Shown here: positions 16,398 through 24,771 of the stretch, one piece after another
Position numbering within the stretch: position 1 is the stretch's first letter
How the letters are laid out: the number at the start of each line of letters is the position of its first letter
Assembly: GCA_039980455.1 (NCBI GenBank)
Contig: JBDXCG010000003.1
Span: 1,488,001-1,552,000 of the forward strand
DNA from: CALINF01 sp039980455
Lineage (GTDB): Bacteria > Pseudomonadota > Gammaproteobacteria > Pseudomonadales > Halieaceae
DNA length: 64,000 bases
Reading direction: 5' to 3'
Translations under genes and position numbers: made by a program
The notes under the pieces: generated by a model
Seen by the model: only the letters and a program-made list of their open reading frames with translations
What the model was told of the DNA's origin: nothing
The model's database searches: none

Positions 16398-17408
16398 ATG
16401 ACTTCAACCAGGGTTTATGCGAAAGCTCGCTCTGTCGCGGGCCTTATCGCCGTAGCGATTCTGTCTTGCCTTGTTGCCACAACAGGGCTGGCCAATGAGC
16501 AGGTTGAGAACAGGGGTGCGGACACGCAGAACTGGTGGGACAAGCAACCGCACGCACAATGGGCGGAATTTGAGCGTCTCGAAGCCGCAGGCGATTGGTT
16601 TGAGATTTATCGGATAAGTCCACATGTATATGCACTCTACGAGCCAGGGCAGTTTGAAGAGGTCATCTCATTCCTCATTGTGGGTTCCGAGCGGGCGCTG
16701 CTGTTCGACACGGGGCTTGGCATTGGCGACATACAAGCCGAAGTGAAGCAATTAACCACTCTCGATGTCATGGTTCTCAATTCACACACCCACTATGATC
16801 ATGTGGGAGGTAACTATCAGTTCGATCAGCGTTGGGCTCGCGATACGGCATTCGGCCGTGAGCGCATGAACGGCTTAAGTCACGACCAAGTAGCGGAAGC
16901 TGTGCAAGCAGGCTGGATCTGGAAACTTACGCCACCAGGTTTCGATGCAAATAGCTACACAAGCAAGCCCTGGGAGTTCGAAGGCTACGTGCAAGAAGGT
17001 ATGCAAATCGATTTAGGTGGTATCAGCCTAGAAGTCATTTTTACCCCCGGCCATGCACCCGATGGCATCAGTTTGCTTGACCGGCACAATCGCATGCTGT
17101 TCACAGGAGATACCTTTTATCTTGCCCCGCTGTACAGCCACCTGCAGGGCAGTAACTTTCGAGACTACGTGGCCAGTGCGGCTAAGCTGCGCAGCTATCA
17201 GCCCCTGGTAGACACACTAGTGACTTCCCACAATGTACCTACTGCAGAAGCCAGCTATCTCGGGCGACTGGATGACGCTATGCAAAGCATCCTTGCGGGC
17301 GATGCTAAGTATGTAGAGACTGATGGCGCGCGGGAATACGATTTCGGCCGGTTCAGCGTGATCACCCATAACCCCCCACTTGGCAATACAGAATCGGATT
17401 CTCCATGA
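16398..17408 (+). CDS. Exported metallo-beta-lactamase-fold hydrolase
   Basis: A 336-residue exported zinc hydrolase. The signal peptide has a basic start and a hydrophobic core ending near TTGLANEQ (residues 30-33). The metal site is complete: HTHYDHVGG (HxHxDH, about 147-152), TPGHAPDG, FTGDTF and VTSHN. No class B beta-lactamase-specific loop is evident, so a lactonase, thioesterase or phosphodiesterase is equally possible. I chose ATG 16398; an in-frame TTG at 16341 would make an overlong signal peptide. It is divergent from the ThuA gene and precedes the flavin monooxygenase-like gene. Confidence 0.88.
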   Translation: MTSTRVYAKARSVAGLIAVAILSCLVATTGLANEQVENRGADTQNWWDKQPHAQWAEFERLEAAGDWFEIYRISPHVYALYEPGQFEEVISFLIVGSERALLFDTGLGIGDIQAEVKQLTTLDVMVLNSHTHYDHVGGNYQFDQRWARDTAFGRERMNGLSHDQVAEAVQAGWIWKLTPPGFDANSYTSKPWEFEGYVQEGMQIDLGGISLEVIFTPGHAPDGISLLDRHNRMLFTGDTFYLAPLYSHLQGSNFRDYVASAAKLRSYQPLVDTLVTSHNVPTAEASYLGRLDDAMQSILAGDAKYVETDGAREYDFGRFSVITHNPPLGNTESDSP

Positions 17409-17463
17409 CGGAAATCACGGATCATGTTTCATTAAAATAAACTGCTAACATGACCACCCTCTC

Positions 17464-17487
17464 AACACACAACACACAACACACAAC
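17464..17487 (+). repeat. 7-bp tandem repeat (AACACAC, 3.4 copies)
   Basis: Three perfect copies of AACACAC at 17464-17484 and a partial fourth lie just upstream of the ribosome binding site and ATG 17504. An in-frame ATG at 17450 lies before the repeat, so a change in copy number would shift that longer frame. Confidence 0.5.
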
Positions 17488-17503
17488 AGCAAGAAGGAAG
17501 CGC

Positions 17504-18445
17504 ATGAAATTTGATAACCGGGTAACAAGAATGACCGGCGTTGAACTGCCAATCGTACAAGCACCAATGGGATGGATCGCCCGCTCTCAACTGGCGTCAG
17601 CTGTATCCAATGCCGGCGGCCTAGGCATTATCGAGACGTCTTCAGGGGAACTGGACAATATTCGCAGCGAAATCGAGAAGATGCGGACATTAACCGACAA
17701 ACCATTTGGCGTGAACATTGCCCAAGCATTTGTACGCGACCCGGATATCGCGCAATTTATTATCGATCAAGGTGTACGCTTCGTCTCTACGTCGGCAGGC
17801 TCTCCCGAGCGATACACCGAACAGCTGAAAAAGGCGGGGCTAACGGTGTTTCATGTCGTACCAAACTTGGGTGCTGCGCTCAAAGCCGTTGAGTATGGGG
17901 TAGATGGATTGATTGTAGAGGGCGGAGAAGGCGGGGGGTTCAAAAACCCACGTGACGTTGCCTCGATGGTTCTGTTGCCATTGGTACGTTCACGGGTGGA
18001 CGTACCCATTATCGCTGCTGGCGGACTTGTTGATGGCAAATCTATGGCCGCCGCATTCTCGTTAGGCGCGGAGGGCATTCAACTGGGCACGCGTATGGTA
18101 TCGGCGGCAGAGTCCCCGGTACACGAGAACTGGAAGAATGCGATTGTGGATGCGCAAGAAACAGACACCGTGTTTCTCAATCGCTTCCAGTCTCCTGGCC
18201 TACGTGCATTGCGCACTGAGAAAACCGCTGCGCTTGAGAAAAATCCTGAGGTCAATGCTATGGCTGAATTCGGCAAGCCACAGGATCTCTATTTTGGTGG
18301 TGACATGGAGGCTGCCATTCCCTTGACGGGGCAAGTTTGTGGTCGCATCGATACCATCAAACCTGCGGCGCAGATACTCAGCGAGATTAAAGAAGAGTTT
18401 TTCGACACCATCGGGAGTCTGGCGTCACAGTACCTGGCGGACTAG
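17504..18445 (+). CDS. Nitronate monooxygenase-family flavoprotein (NPD/FabK-like)
   Basis: An FMN-binding TIM-barrel oxidoreductase of 313 residues. The family opening LPIVQAPMGWIA, the phosphate-binding VPIIAAGGLVDG (about 162-173) and GAEGIQLGTRM (about 184-194) are clear. The catalytic His that normally ends the GxEAGGH block of nitronate monooxygenases and FabK is Phe here (GGEGGGFKNP), so nitroalkane oxidation should not be assumed. I chose ATG 17504 because AAGGAAG lies just upstream; an ATG at 17450 would add a low-complexity Thr/His/Asn leader. It is followed by a strong inverted repeat shared with the convergent oxygenase gene. Confidence 0.85.
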   Translation: MKFDNRVTRMTGVELPIVQAPMGWIARSQLASAVSNAGGLGIIETSSGELDNIRSEIEKMRTLTDKPFGVNIAQAFVRDPDIAQFIIDQGVRFVSTSAGSPERYTEQLKKAGLTVFHVVPNLGAALKAVEYGVDGLIVEGGEGGGFKNPRDVASMVLLPLVRSRVDVPIIAAGGLVDGKSMAAAFSLGAEGIQLGTRMVSAAESPVHENWKNAIVDAQETDTVFLNRFQSPGLRALRTEKTAALEKNPEVNAMAEFGKPQDLYFGGDMEAAIPLTGQVCGRIDTIKPAAQILSEIKEEFFDTIGSLASQYLAD

Positions 18446-18469
18446 GTGCCACAGCACCGTTGAATCAGA

Positions 18470-18495
18470 CCTTGGGCCCGAGATCGGGCCCAAGG
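18470..18495. terminator. Perfect 12-bp inverted repeat between convergent genes
   Basis: CCTTGGGCCCGA (18470-18481) and its exact complement (18484-18495) are separated by two bases, between stops at 18445 and 18520. No T-run follows on either strand, so it may act as a bidirectional hairpin barrier rather than a textbook intrinsic terminator. Confidence 0.6.
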
Positions 18496-18519
18496 CTTCC
18501 AACACGATCAGACCAAAAA

Positions 18520-19212
18520 TTAGTCGCGATACCATCCAGTTAAGGCAAAGCGAGACCCAGCTGCGAACGGCGTGACGTAGGTCACTGAATGTATATGCGA
18601 CACATCAAATAAAGACAGACTGTTGAAGCGAGGCTCCCAAGCATCACGGGGTACACCGCTTTGCTCAAAAAACTGCAACATACCACCCCAGTCAGGGTGC
18701 CAGCGGGGTGTAAGATTCAGTACATAGGCTATTCGGCGTCGCTCCTGCACGACGTGATCAGAATGCCGAGTCAGGAAATGACCTGGACCATAACGAGTAA
18801 ATTGTCCATCGGCGGACACCACCGGTATATCGCTTAGTCGATGAACCCGAGCAAGCTGCTCAGCGCTATTCATTGCTTCGAAAAGATCCTGCAGGACTTG
18901 TGGAGCTTGGGAGCGATGGGCCTCATCCATGCGCAAGGCGCGATAGTCAAAACCAACGCCCTGAGAGGCCTGGTCCAGCAAGCCCTGCTCCATATCCGCA
19001 CGCTCTGTCTCTGAAAGCTGGGCCAACTGCTCATCTGAAAAAACATGGAACCGACCCAGGTAGAAAAATATTCGCTCAAACGTTACCTGGTCTGTAAGGC
19101 TCTCAAGTACCTGACTGGCCGCATCTTCCGTCAAAAAGTTGTCGATGCGCACCCGATTGTCCAGCCTGTAGCTCTCGGTGATCGCTTCGAGATCCAAGTT
19201 AGGGTTGATCAT
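18520..19212 (-). CDS. 2-oxoglutarate/Fe(II)-dependent oxygenase (prolyl-hydroxylase type)
   Basis: A 230-residue dioxygenase with the double-stranded beta-helix of prolyl 4-hydroxylase and Tpa1-like proteins. Iron ligands are His and Asp in TRHSDH (about 151-156) and a distal His in FDVSHIHSV (about 209-213), with the 2-oxoglutarate-binding Arg in AGSRFALTGW. The segment YVLNLTPRWHPDWGGMLQFF is the typical core. Its substrate is probably a protein or peptide side chain. It starts three bases after the upstream transglutaminase-like lipoprotein gene ends, so the two are almost certainly cotranscribed. Confidence 0.92.
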   Translation of the reverse strand: MINPNLDLEAITESYRLDNRVRIDNFLTEDAASQVLESLTDQVTFERIFFYLGRFHVFSDEQLAQLSETERADMEQGLLDQASQGVGFDYRALRMDEAHRSQAPQVLQDLFEAMNSAEQLARVHRLSDIPVVSADGQFTRYGPGHFLTRHSDHVVQERRRIAYVLNLTPRWHPDWGGMLQFFEQSGVPRDAWEPRFNSLSLFDVSHIHSVTYVTPFAAGSRFALTGWYRD

Positions 19213-19215
19213 CTA

Positions 19216-20412
19216 TCAGTTTTCCGCCACATAGTTTCGCAGCGTAGTCATTTTGGCTATGTACATGGACTTTTCCTCGGGTTCATACACATACTCAGTT
19301 AGGGTATCGAGTGAGTCTGCCGCCTCATCAATCTGGCCAAGCTTCACCTGAGAACGTACCTTACCCATGTGAGCATCTTTGAGATAGGGAGCGACCTCAA
19401 GCGCCTTGTCATACATTTGTAGAGATAAGGCATAATTCTGTTCGCTATAGGCTTCCTGCGCCAAGCTCAGCCAGTTAAAGGGGCTGGGGTCTTCCATGGT
19501 ATACAAGGTTTCCTCGATAGCTTGTGCTTCTGCTTCCCGTCCTTGTGATCGCAGCATATTGCGATAGTTCTTAAGTAGAGTCACCTTCTGTTCCGTAATA
19601 CCAATCCCATACTGGTATAATCTCTCAGCTCGCCCTTCGTCGCCCGCACGACGGTGTAGAACCGCCATCATATTTATACCGTCAGGATGATCCGGCGCGT
19701 AAAGAAAAGACTCCTGAGTCATCCAGTAGGCCTCGTTCAGATCTCCATCTGACATCGCACCGGCAGCCTTATTGCGATAAAACATGGCCACATACTCATC
19801 CTCGCTAACATTACCGATGAAGTGCTCTCTGCCTGACGGAAAATAGTCAACGATAATACCGGGGCGGCGGATAATCATGAACGCGTTGTCGGGTGCGTAG
19901 TTTGGGTCGTATAGGTAGCTACGCACATGCTGGCCTTTGAATGCCAGATTGTCATCCAGTTCGTACACCGGAATAGAGTCAACCAGCTGATAGCCAACCT
20001 CCACGCCAGCGACCTGAGAGAGCGCAGTCGTTAGTACTGCCATCGACATACAGTTGCCGCTTTTCTCAGCGAGCGTTGTTTGTGCATTAAACGTATCACC
20101 CTCGTAGTTAAATACTTTGCCAAAGCGCTGCAGATAGTTGGTGACTCGTTTATGTGGATCTACATGAGCCTGCTCGTGCGATTCAAAGTACGCTAGAAAC
20201 TCAATTTGCTGTTCATCAGTAAGATAAAAAATGTCTTCTCTACTGGGAATTGGGGGTCGGGGACCAAACTCTGCGTAGTCGGTAAAGCGCGCGGGCTCAA
20301 CCTCAGCTATATCGGGTTGAGGCTCGGTGCTCGCGCAGGCCAGCAGGCTTGCCGATACTGCGACCAAGAGCGCTCGTGAGAAATAAGATCTGAAAGTAAG
20401 CGAAATGTGCAT
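19216..20412 (-). CDS. Lipoprotein with transglutaminase-like core and TPR repeats
   Basis: A 398-residue lipoprotein: signal sequence ending in lipobox LLACAS (Cys near residue 26). The N-terminal half contains EKSGNCMSMAVLTTALSQVAG, the Cys-bearing helix typical of transglutaminase-like cysteine-protease folds. His in FKGQHVRSYLYDP and an Asp (IVDYFP) follow as possible catalytic partners. The C-terminal half (about 210-395) is a series of TPR-like helical pairs (for example LNEAYWMTQESFLYAPDHPDG and YALSLQMYDKALEVAPYLKD). ATG 20412 follows AGGAGG; an in-frame GTG at 20418 is less likely. Operon with the 2OG oxygenase suggests a protein-modification or cell-envelope role, which is inference. 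Confidence 0.85.
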   Translation of the reverse strand: MHISLTFRSYFSRALLVAVSASLLACASTEPQPDIAEVEPARFTDYAEFGPRPPIPSREDIFYLTDEQQIEFLAYFESHEQAHVDPHKRVTNYLQRFGKVFNYEGDTFNAQTTLAEKSGNCMSMAVLTTALSQVAGVEVGYQLVDSIPVYELDDNLAFKGQHVRSYLYDPNYAPDNAFMIIRRPGIIVDYFPSGREHFIGNVSEDEYVAMFYRNKAAGAMSDGDLNEAYWMTQESFLYAPDHPDGINMMAVLHRRAGDEGRAERLYQYGIGITEQKVTLLKNYRNMLRSQGREAEAQAIEETLYTMEDPSPFNWLSLAQEAYSEQNYALSLQMYDKALEVAPYLKDAHMGKVRSQVKLGQIDEAADSLDTLTEYVYEPEEKSMYIAKMTTLRNYVAEN

Positions 20413-20571
20413 TACCACCTCCTGCCCTTTCTAGGCATCACGCTATTCCACGTAGCTATCAATACCACAGCTGAAAGTTGCAGACCAGCGATCAGGAGTC
20501 AGGAGAAGGCTCATCTATGTTAGCCAGATAGCCGTACAAACCTCACAATACCCACGCTAAATTGAAGGCTC

Positions 20572-20922
20572 ATGAAGGACACCCTCTACTACGATGGACG
20601 CTGCGATCTGTGCATGCGCGAGATCGCCCGCCTGGAGAAGCTCGGTGGAGACGATCTAGCTCTGCGCGATATTCACTCCGTAAATGACGACACGCTGCCA
20701 GATAAAGAAGAGCTGCTAAAGAATCTACACCTACGAACAGCGGATAATAGTCTGCTGACAGGCGTGGATGCGAACGTGGCAGCTTGGCAGCATACACGAT
20801 ACGGTGCCCTGTTCAGCTGGATGCAATGGCCACTCATTAAACCAGCAGCGAACTGGTGTTACCGGCGCTGGGCATTGTGGCGCTACAATCGTCTTTATGG
20901 CAACGGGAGAGCCTCCTCATGA
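20572..20922 (+). CDS. DCC1-like thiol-disulfide oxidoreductase (DUF393)
   Basis: A 116-residue small redox protein of the DCC/DUF393 family. The name-giving motif YDGRCDLCMREIARL occupies residues 7-21, with a CxxC pair (Cys11, Cys14), and the Trp/Tyr-rich C-terminus (PLIKPAANWCYRRWALWRYN) is typical. Members are thought to reduce or form disulfides, but partners are unknown. The stop overlaps the start of the flavin reductase gene (ATGA), so the two are translationally coupled. Confidence 0.92.
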   Translation: MKDTLYYDGRCDLCMREIARLEKLGGDDLALRDIHSVNDDTLPDKEELLKNLHLRTADNSLLTGVDANVAAWQHTRYGALFSWMQWPLIKPAANWCYRRWALWRYNRLYGNGRASS

Positions 20923-21563
20923 CCCTTTATCATGACTCAGAGTCCATAGCGGCAATGGACAAAAAAATGCGCGCCGCATTTATCAACTCCATTACGGGGT
21001 TCAAACCCGCTAATTTGGTTGGCACAGCAGACTCAACCGGGCATTCGAATCTGGCGATCATGAGTTCTGTCGTGCACCTGGGATCACACCCTCCCCTGCT
21101 GGCGCTCGTGATACGGCCTAATCCGGTCGAAAGACACACGCTGGACAACATCCTTGAGAGCGGTGTGTACACCATCAATCACGTCGGCGCCAACATCGTG
21201 GAGGCGGCGCACCAGACCGCTGCTCGCTACCCACGAGATACTTCGGAGTTTGCGGCCACAGGACTCGACGAGCTATGGATAGAAGGCTTTAACGCACCTT
21301 TTGTACAGCAGGCGGCTATTCGCATCGGACTACAGTTGCGCGACCAACAAACCATTGCACTGAACCAGACCCATCTGGTGATCGGAGAAATCGTACACGC
21401 GCACGCACCCCAGAATTGTTTTGCAGACGACGGTTCAATAGATATAGAGGCTGCAGGCTCCGTCGCCCTGAGTGGTCTCGATAGCTATCACAAGACCCAG
21501 CGTATCAAGCGAATGGCATACGCCAAACCCGACCTACCTCCCCGAGAAATGAAACAGGACTGA
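20919..21563 (+). CDS. Flavin reductase-like FMN-binding split-barrel protein
   Basis: A 214-residue protein with the FMN-binding split barrel of flavin reductases. Family-like blocks are FINSITGFKPANLVGTADSTGHSNLAIMSS (about 21-50), ALVIRPNPVERHTLDNI, YTINHVG and the LVIGEIVHAHAP strand near residue 170. It is predicted to bind FMN and reduce a flavin or substrate with NAD(P)H. ATG 20919 overlaps the TGA of the DCC gene, with GGGAGAG upstream; an in-frame TTG at 20856 lies within that gene. Coupling to DCC suggests a joint redox function. Confidence 0.88.
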   Translation: MTLYHDSESIAAMDKKMRAAFINSITGFKPANLVGTADSTGHSNLAIMSSVVHLGSHPPLLALVIRPNPVERHTLDNILESGVYTINHVGANIVEAAHQTAARYPRDTSEFAATGLDELWIEGFNAPFVQQAAIRIGLQLRDQQTIALNQTHLVIGEIVHAHAPQNCFADDGSIDIEAAGSVALSGLDSYHKTQRIKRMAYAKPDLPPREMKQD

Positions 21564-21637
21564 CTTCAGCCCACAGAGATTGTCTCTCGGGATCCGGCAC
21601 CGTAGACTCCCTAGATGATTGGAGGAACGGCGACGTC

Positions 21638-23173
21638 ATGACAGAGACAACTTCACAAAGTTTTACCCAGCGTAGCTTGGCGGCAGTCGAGCGTATCGGC
21701 AATAAATTGCCCGACCCGGCAGTCTTGTTCATTGCGTTACTTGTTGCCGTCTGGGTTCTTTCTTGGCTGTTGTCCTACTTCGACTATGGAGTTGCCGACC
21801 CCCGAACCGGAGAACCGCTGCAGATAGTCAACCAGCTGTCGGGCAGCTCCATGACGCTATTTTTCGCGTCCATAGTGAAAAACTTTGCTCACTTTCATCC
21901 GATCGGTGTGGTGCTCGTCGCGATGCTCGGCATTGGTGTTGCCGAGCACACCGGCTTTATCAACACCGGCCTGCGCGCCATGATGAGCGTGACTGCGCGC
22001 TGGCTCTTAACTCCAATGATCATCCTTGTGGGTATCGTCAGTCATACTGCAGCGGACGCCGGTTATGTGCTTGTTATCCCTTTAGGCGGCGTCATTTTTT
22101 ATGCCGCCGGTCGCCACCCACTGGCGGGTATAGCTGCAGCATTCGCGGGGGTCTCAGGTGGCTTTTCTGCCAATTTTATCCCCTCTGCGATCGACCCCAT
22201 GCTACAGGGCATCTCGCAATCGGGCGCACAGATAATAGATGGTGACATCACGCTCAACCCTCTCAATAACTTCTTCTTTACCGCATCCTCATCGTTACTC
22301 ATTGTGGTGCTGGGCTGGTTTATTACTGACAGAATTGTTGAGCCTCGCCTGAGCTCGAGTGAACTCGACAGTGACCTCGAGGACCTGCCAACAATGGAGC
22401 CACTTCAGCCACTTGAGCGCAGCGCTCTGAGAGTCGCCCTGCTCGCCATGGTCGCCGGCATCATTGCATTGGTGGTGAGCGCTTCACCCGCCGAGTCGGC
22501 CTGGCGTGGTCCCACGGGCTCACTGACCGAGCTGGGTGCGCCTCTAATGGGTTCTATCGTGCCACTGATCTTCGTGCTGTTTTTGTTACCCGGTGTCGTG
22601 TACGGAATCAAAGCCGGTACAGTGAAAAGCTCTCGAGACGTCATCGAAGGTATGACCAAAGCGATGCACAGCATGGCCTACTACCTGGTCATCATGTTCT
22701 TCATAGCGCAATTCATTTTTGCTTTTTCGCAATCAAACCTCGGCGTGCTACTTGCCCTTGAAGGTGCAGCAGCGCTGAAGGCTCTGGGATTGCCGGCTGC
22801 GATGACCATTGCCGGCATAGTTGCGCTAACCGGTTTGCTCAACCTATTTGTGGGCTCGGCCTCGGCCAAGTGGGCGCTCCTAGCCCCCATCTTTGTACCT
22901 ATGCTAATGGAGCTGGGCATCTCTCCAGATTTGACACAAGCGGCCTATCGAGTAGGCGACTCTACGACCAATATCATTACACCGCTTATGCCCTACTTTC
23001 CGCTGGTTGTTGTGTACTGCCAGCGATACATAAAGACAACGGGCATCGGTACCGTCACAGCCTTGATGCTGCCCTACTCCGTGACGTTCATCATCTGCTG
23101 GACTGCGTTTTTACTCATTTACTGGCAATTAGGTATCCCTCTAGGTCTGCAATCGAGCTACAGCTACCCCTGA
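21638..23173 (+). CDS. AbgT-family transporter
   Basis: A 511-residue inner-membrane transporter of the AbgT family, whose members import p-aminobenzoyl-glutamate or export sulfonamide-like folate antimetabolites. Typical blocks are RSLAAVERIGNKLPDPAVLF near the start, GVAEHTGFINTGLRAMM, PMIILVGIVSHTAADAGYV, PLGGVIFYAAGRHPLAGIAAAFAGVSGGFSANF and the late GSASAKWALLAPIFVPM and YRVGDSTTNIITPLMPYFPL segments. About 11-13 membrane segments are visible, matching the family. GGAGGAACGGCGACGTC precedes ATG 21638. No abgA/abgB peptidase genes are adjacent. Confidence 0.96.
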   Translation: MTETTSQSFTQRSLAAVERIGNKLPDPAVLFIALLVAVWVLSWLLSYFDYGVADPRTGEPLQIVNQLSGSSMTLFFASIVKNFAHFHPIGVVLVAMLGIGVAEHTGFINTGLRAMMSVTARWLLTPMIILVGIVSHTAADAGYVLVIPLGGVIFYAAGRHPLAGIAAAFAGVSGGFSANFIPSAIDPMLQGISQSGAQIIDGDITLNPLNNFFFTASSSLLIVVLGWFITDRIVEPRLSSSELDSDLEDLPTMEPLQPLERSALRVALLAMVAGIIALVVSASPAESAWRGPTGSLTELGAPLMGSIVPLIFVLFLLPGVVYGIKAGTVKSSRDVIEGMTKAMHSMAYYLVIMFFIAQFIFAFSQSNLGVLLALEGAAALKALGLPAAMTIAGIVALTGLLNLFVGSASAKWALLAPIFVPMLMELGISPDLTQAAYRVGDSTTNIITPLMPYFPLVVVYCQRYIKTTGIGTVTALMLPYSVTFIICWTAFLLIYWQLGIPLGLQSSYSYP

Positions 23174-23301
23174 CACAGTGCGCAGAATGTCATGTGGCCA
23201 TTGACTCATGTGGCGTATAAACCTGGGATCAATAGGCTAGCTACTTGCTACCTTCTGACATGGGCTCTACATTAAAACGTTTCCACGAGGAAAATTCTGA
23301 T

Positions 23302-24033
23302 ATGTCACAACTCAGTGAAACGGTTCTGGTAATGGGAGCAGGCGATGCTATTGGCAGTGCAATTGTCCGTAAGTTCGCCGAAGCAGGCTATACCGTGTGC
23401 GCGGCGAGGCGCAATGTAGACAAGCTGGAACCGCTGGTCGCGGAGATGGCGAGCGCAGGACATCCGATTCACGCATTCACCTGCGACGCTCGCGAGGAAC
23501 CAGCCGTTGAAGCGCTGTTCAAACACATTGAGAATGACATTGGCCCATTGGCTGCCGTGATCTTTAATGTGGGGGCCAATGTGCCCATGAGCATCCTGGA
23601 GACATCGACACGCAAATTTCGCAAAATCTGGGAAATGGCATGTCTAGGGGGCTTTCTCACAGGGCGCGAAGCAACCCGGTATATGGTAGAAAGAGGCAAG
23701 GGTACAATTCTGTTTACAGGAGCAACAGCGAGTGTTCGCGGTGGGGCTGGATTCGCCGCGTTTGCCAGTGCAAAGCATGGCTTAAGAGCGCTCGCACAGA
23801 GCATGGCACGCGAGCTGGGGCCCAAAAACATACATGTTGGACACGTAGTAATCGACGCCGCAGTAGATACCGCCTGGATACTGGAAAATTTCCCCGACAG
23901 CAAAGAACTCAAAACGCGCGATGGCATTGTTAACCCCGATGACCTGGCCACCGCCTATTTACAATTGCACGAGCAGCCACGCAATGCGTGGACCTTCGAA
24001 CTTGATATCCGACCCTGGATAGAAAAGTGGTAA
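23302..24033 (+). CDS. Non-canonical SDR protein with catalytic Tyr replaced by Phe
   Basis: A 243-residue short-chain-dehydrogenase fold protein. The cofactor motif is GAGDAIGSAI (about 12-21), so NAD(P) binding is plausible. The catalytic Tyr of YxxxK is Phe (AAFASAKHGL), and the Ser position lies in GATASVRGG. The block ARELGPKNIHVGHVVIDAAVDT fits a widespread proteobacterial SDR subgroup with this same substitution, recalled rather than searched. Classical alcohol oxidation is therefore doubtful. GAGGAAAATTCTGAT precedes ATG 23302. The kappa-class isomerase gene follows 28 bases later, suggesting cotranscription. Confidence 0.88.
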   Translation: MSQLSETVLVMGAGDAIGSAIVRKFAEAGYTVCAARRNVDKLEPLVAEMASAGHPIHAFTCDAREEPAVEALFKHIENDIGPLAAVIFNVGANVPMSILETSTRKFRKIWEMACLGGFLTGREATRYMVERGKGTILFTGATASVRGGAGFAAFASAKHGLRALAQSMARELGPKNIHVGHVVIDAAVDTAWILENFPDSKELKTRDGIVNPDDLATAYLQLHEQPRNAWTFELDIRPWIEKW

Positions 24034-24061
24034 ATCGAGAGCCTTTTAGGAAGACAATGTT

Positions 24062-24655
24062 ATGAGCACGCAACTAGACTTCTATTTTGACTTTGGCAGC
24101 CCAACGGCCTATCTGGCCTATAAGCGGCTACAACAACTGGAGCAGCAATACGATCTGGAGGTGGTCTACAAACCCATGCTTCTGGGAGGCGTATTCAAAG
24201 CAACAGACAACGCCAGCCCGGTTACTATTCCCGCGAAAGGTAAATATATGTCGGAGCATGACATGCCGCGCTTCGCGAAGCGTTATGGTGTAGAACTCGC
24301 TTTCAACCCCTTTTTCCCCATCAATACTCTATATCTCATGCGTGGCGTATTTGCGGCGCGCAAATTGAACTGCCTGCCCGCCTATCTTGACGCCGTATAC
24401 CAAGCGATGTGGGTCACCAAGCAAAATATGGGCGACCTGGAAGTCGTAGCCGAGGTGCTTCACTCTGCCGGCCTTGATGCCAAGGCGTTACTGGAAGCCA
24501 CGCAAGAACCCGAAATCAAGCAGGCCCTCATCGCAGCCACAGAAGAGGCTGTGAGCCGCGGCGCATTTGGTGCTCCAACCATGTACATTGGTGATGAGAT
24601 GTTTTTTGGACAGGATCGACTGGACTTCGTAGAGGAGCGGCTGCGCAGCGCGTAA
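24062..24655 (+). CDS. 2-hydroxychromene-2-carboxylate isomerase (kappa-class GST/DsbA fold)
   Basis: A 197-residue glutathione-dependent isomerase of the DsbA/kappa-GST family. The N-terminal strand YFDFGSPTAYLAYKRL contains the conserved Ser that activates glutathione. The internal KPMLLGGVFKATDN and closing GAFGAPTMYIGDEMFFGQDRL blocks (about 165-190) are diagnostic, the latter carrying the cis-Pro. Family members isomerise naphthalene-pathway intermediates, but many copies are of unknown substrate, and no aromatic dioxygenase genes are nearby. It follows the Phe-type SDR by 28 bases. Confidence 0.93.
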   Translation: MSTQLDFYFDFGSPTAYLAYKRLQQLEQQYDLEVVYKPMLLGGVFKATDNASPVTIPAKGKYMSEHDMPRFAKRYGVELAFNPFFPINTLYLMRGVFAARKLNCLPAYLDAVYQAMWVTKQNMGDLEVVAEVLHSAGLDAKALLEATQEPEIKQALIAATEEAVSRGAFGAPTMYIGDEMFFGQDRLDFVEERLRSA

Positions 24656-24656
24656 G

Positions 24657-24672
24657 CGAGTCGAACGACTCG
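24657..24672. repeat. Perfect 7-bp hairpin after the isomerase gene
   Basis: CGAGTCG and CGACTCG flank two bases directly behind the stop at 24655. No T-run follows; it may protect or end the transcript. Confidence 0.35.
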
Positions 24673-24771
24673 TGAATAATCTATCCCGTTGCAGCGTCGT
24701 CTTTGTTCTATACTTCCCTCTATCAAGACAAATATCGATATAGCTGACTACAGCACTAAAGGAAAAACCAG

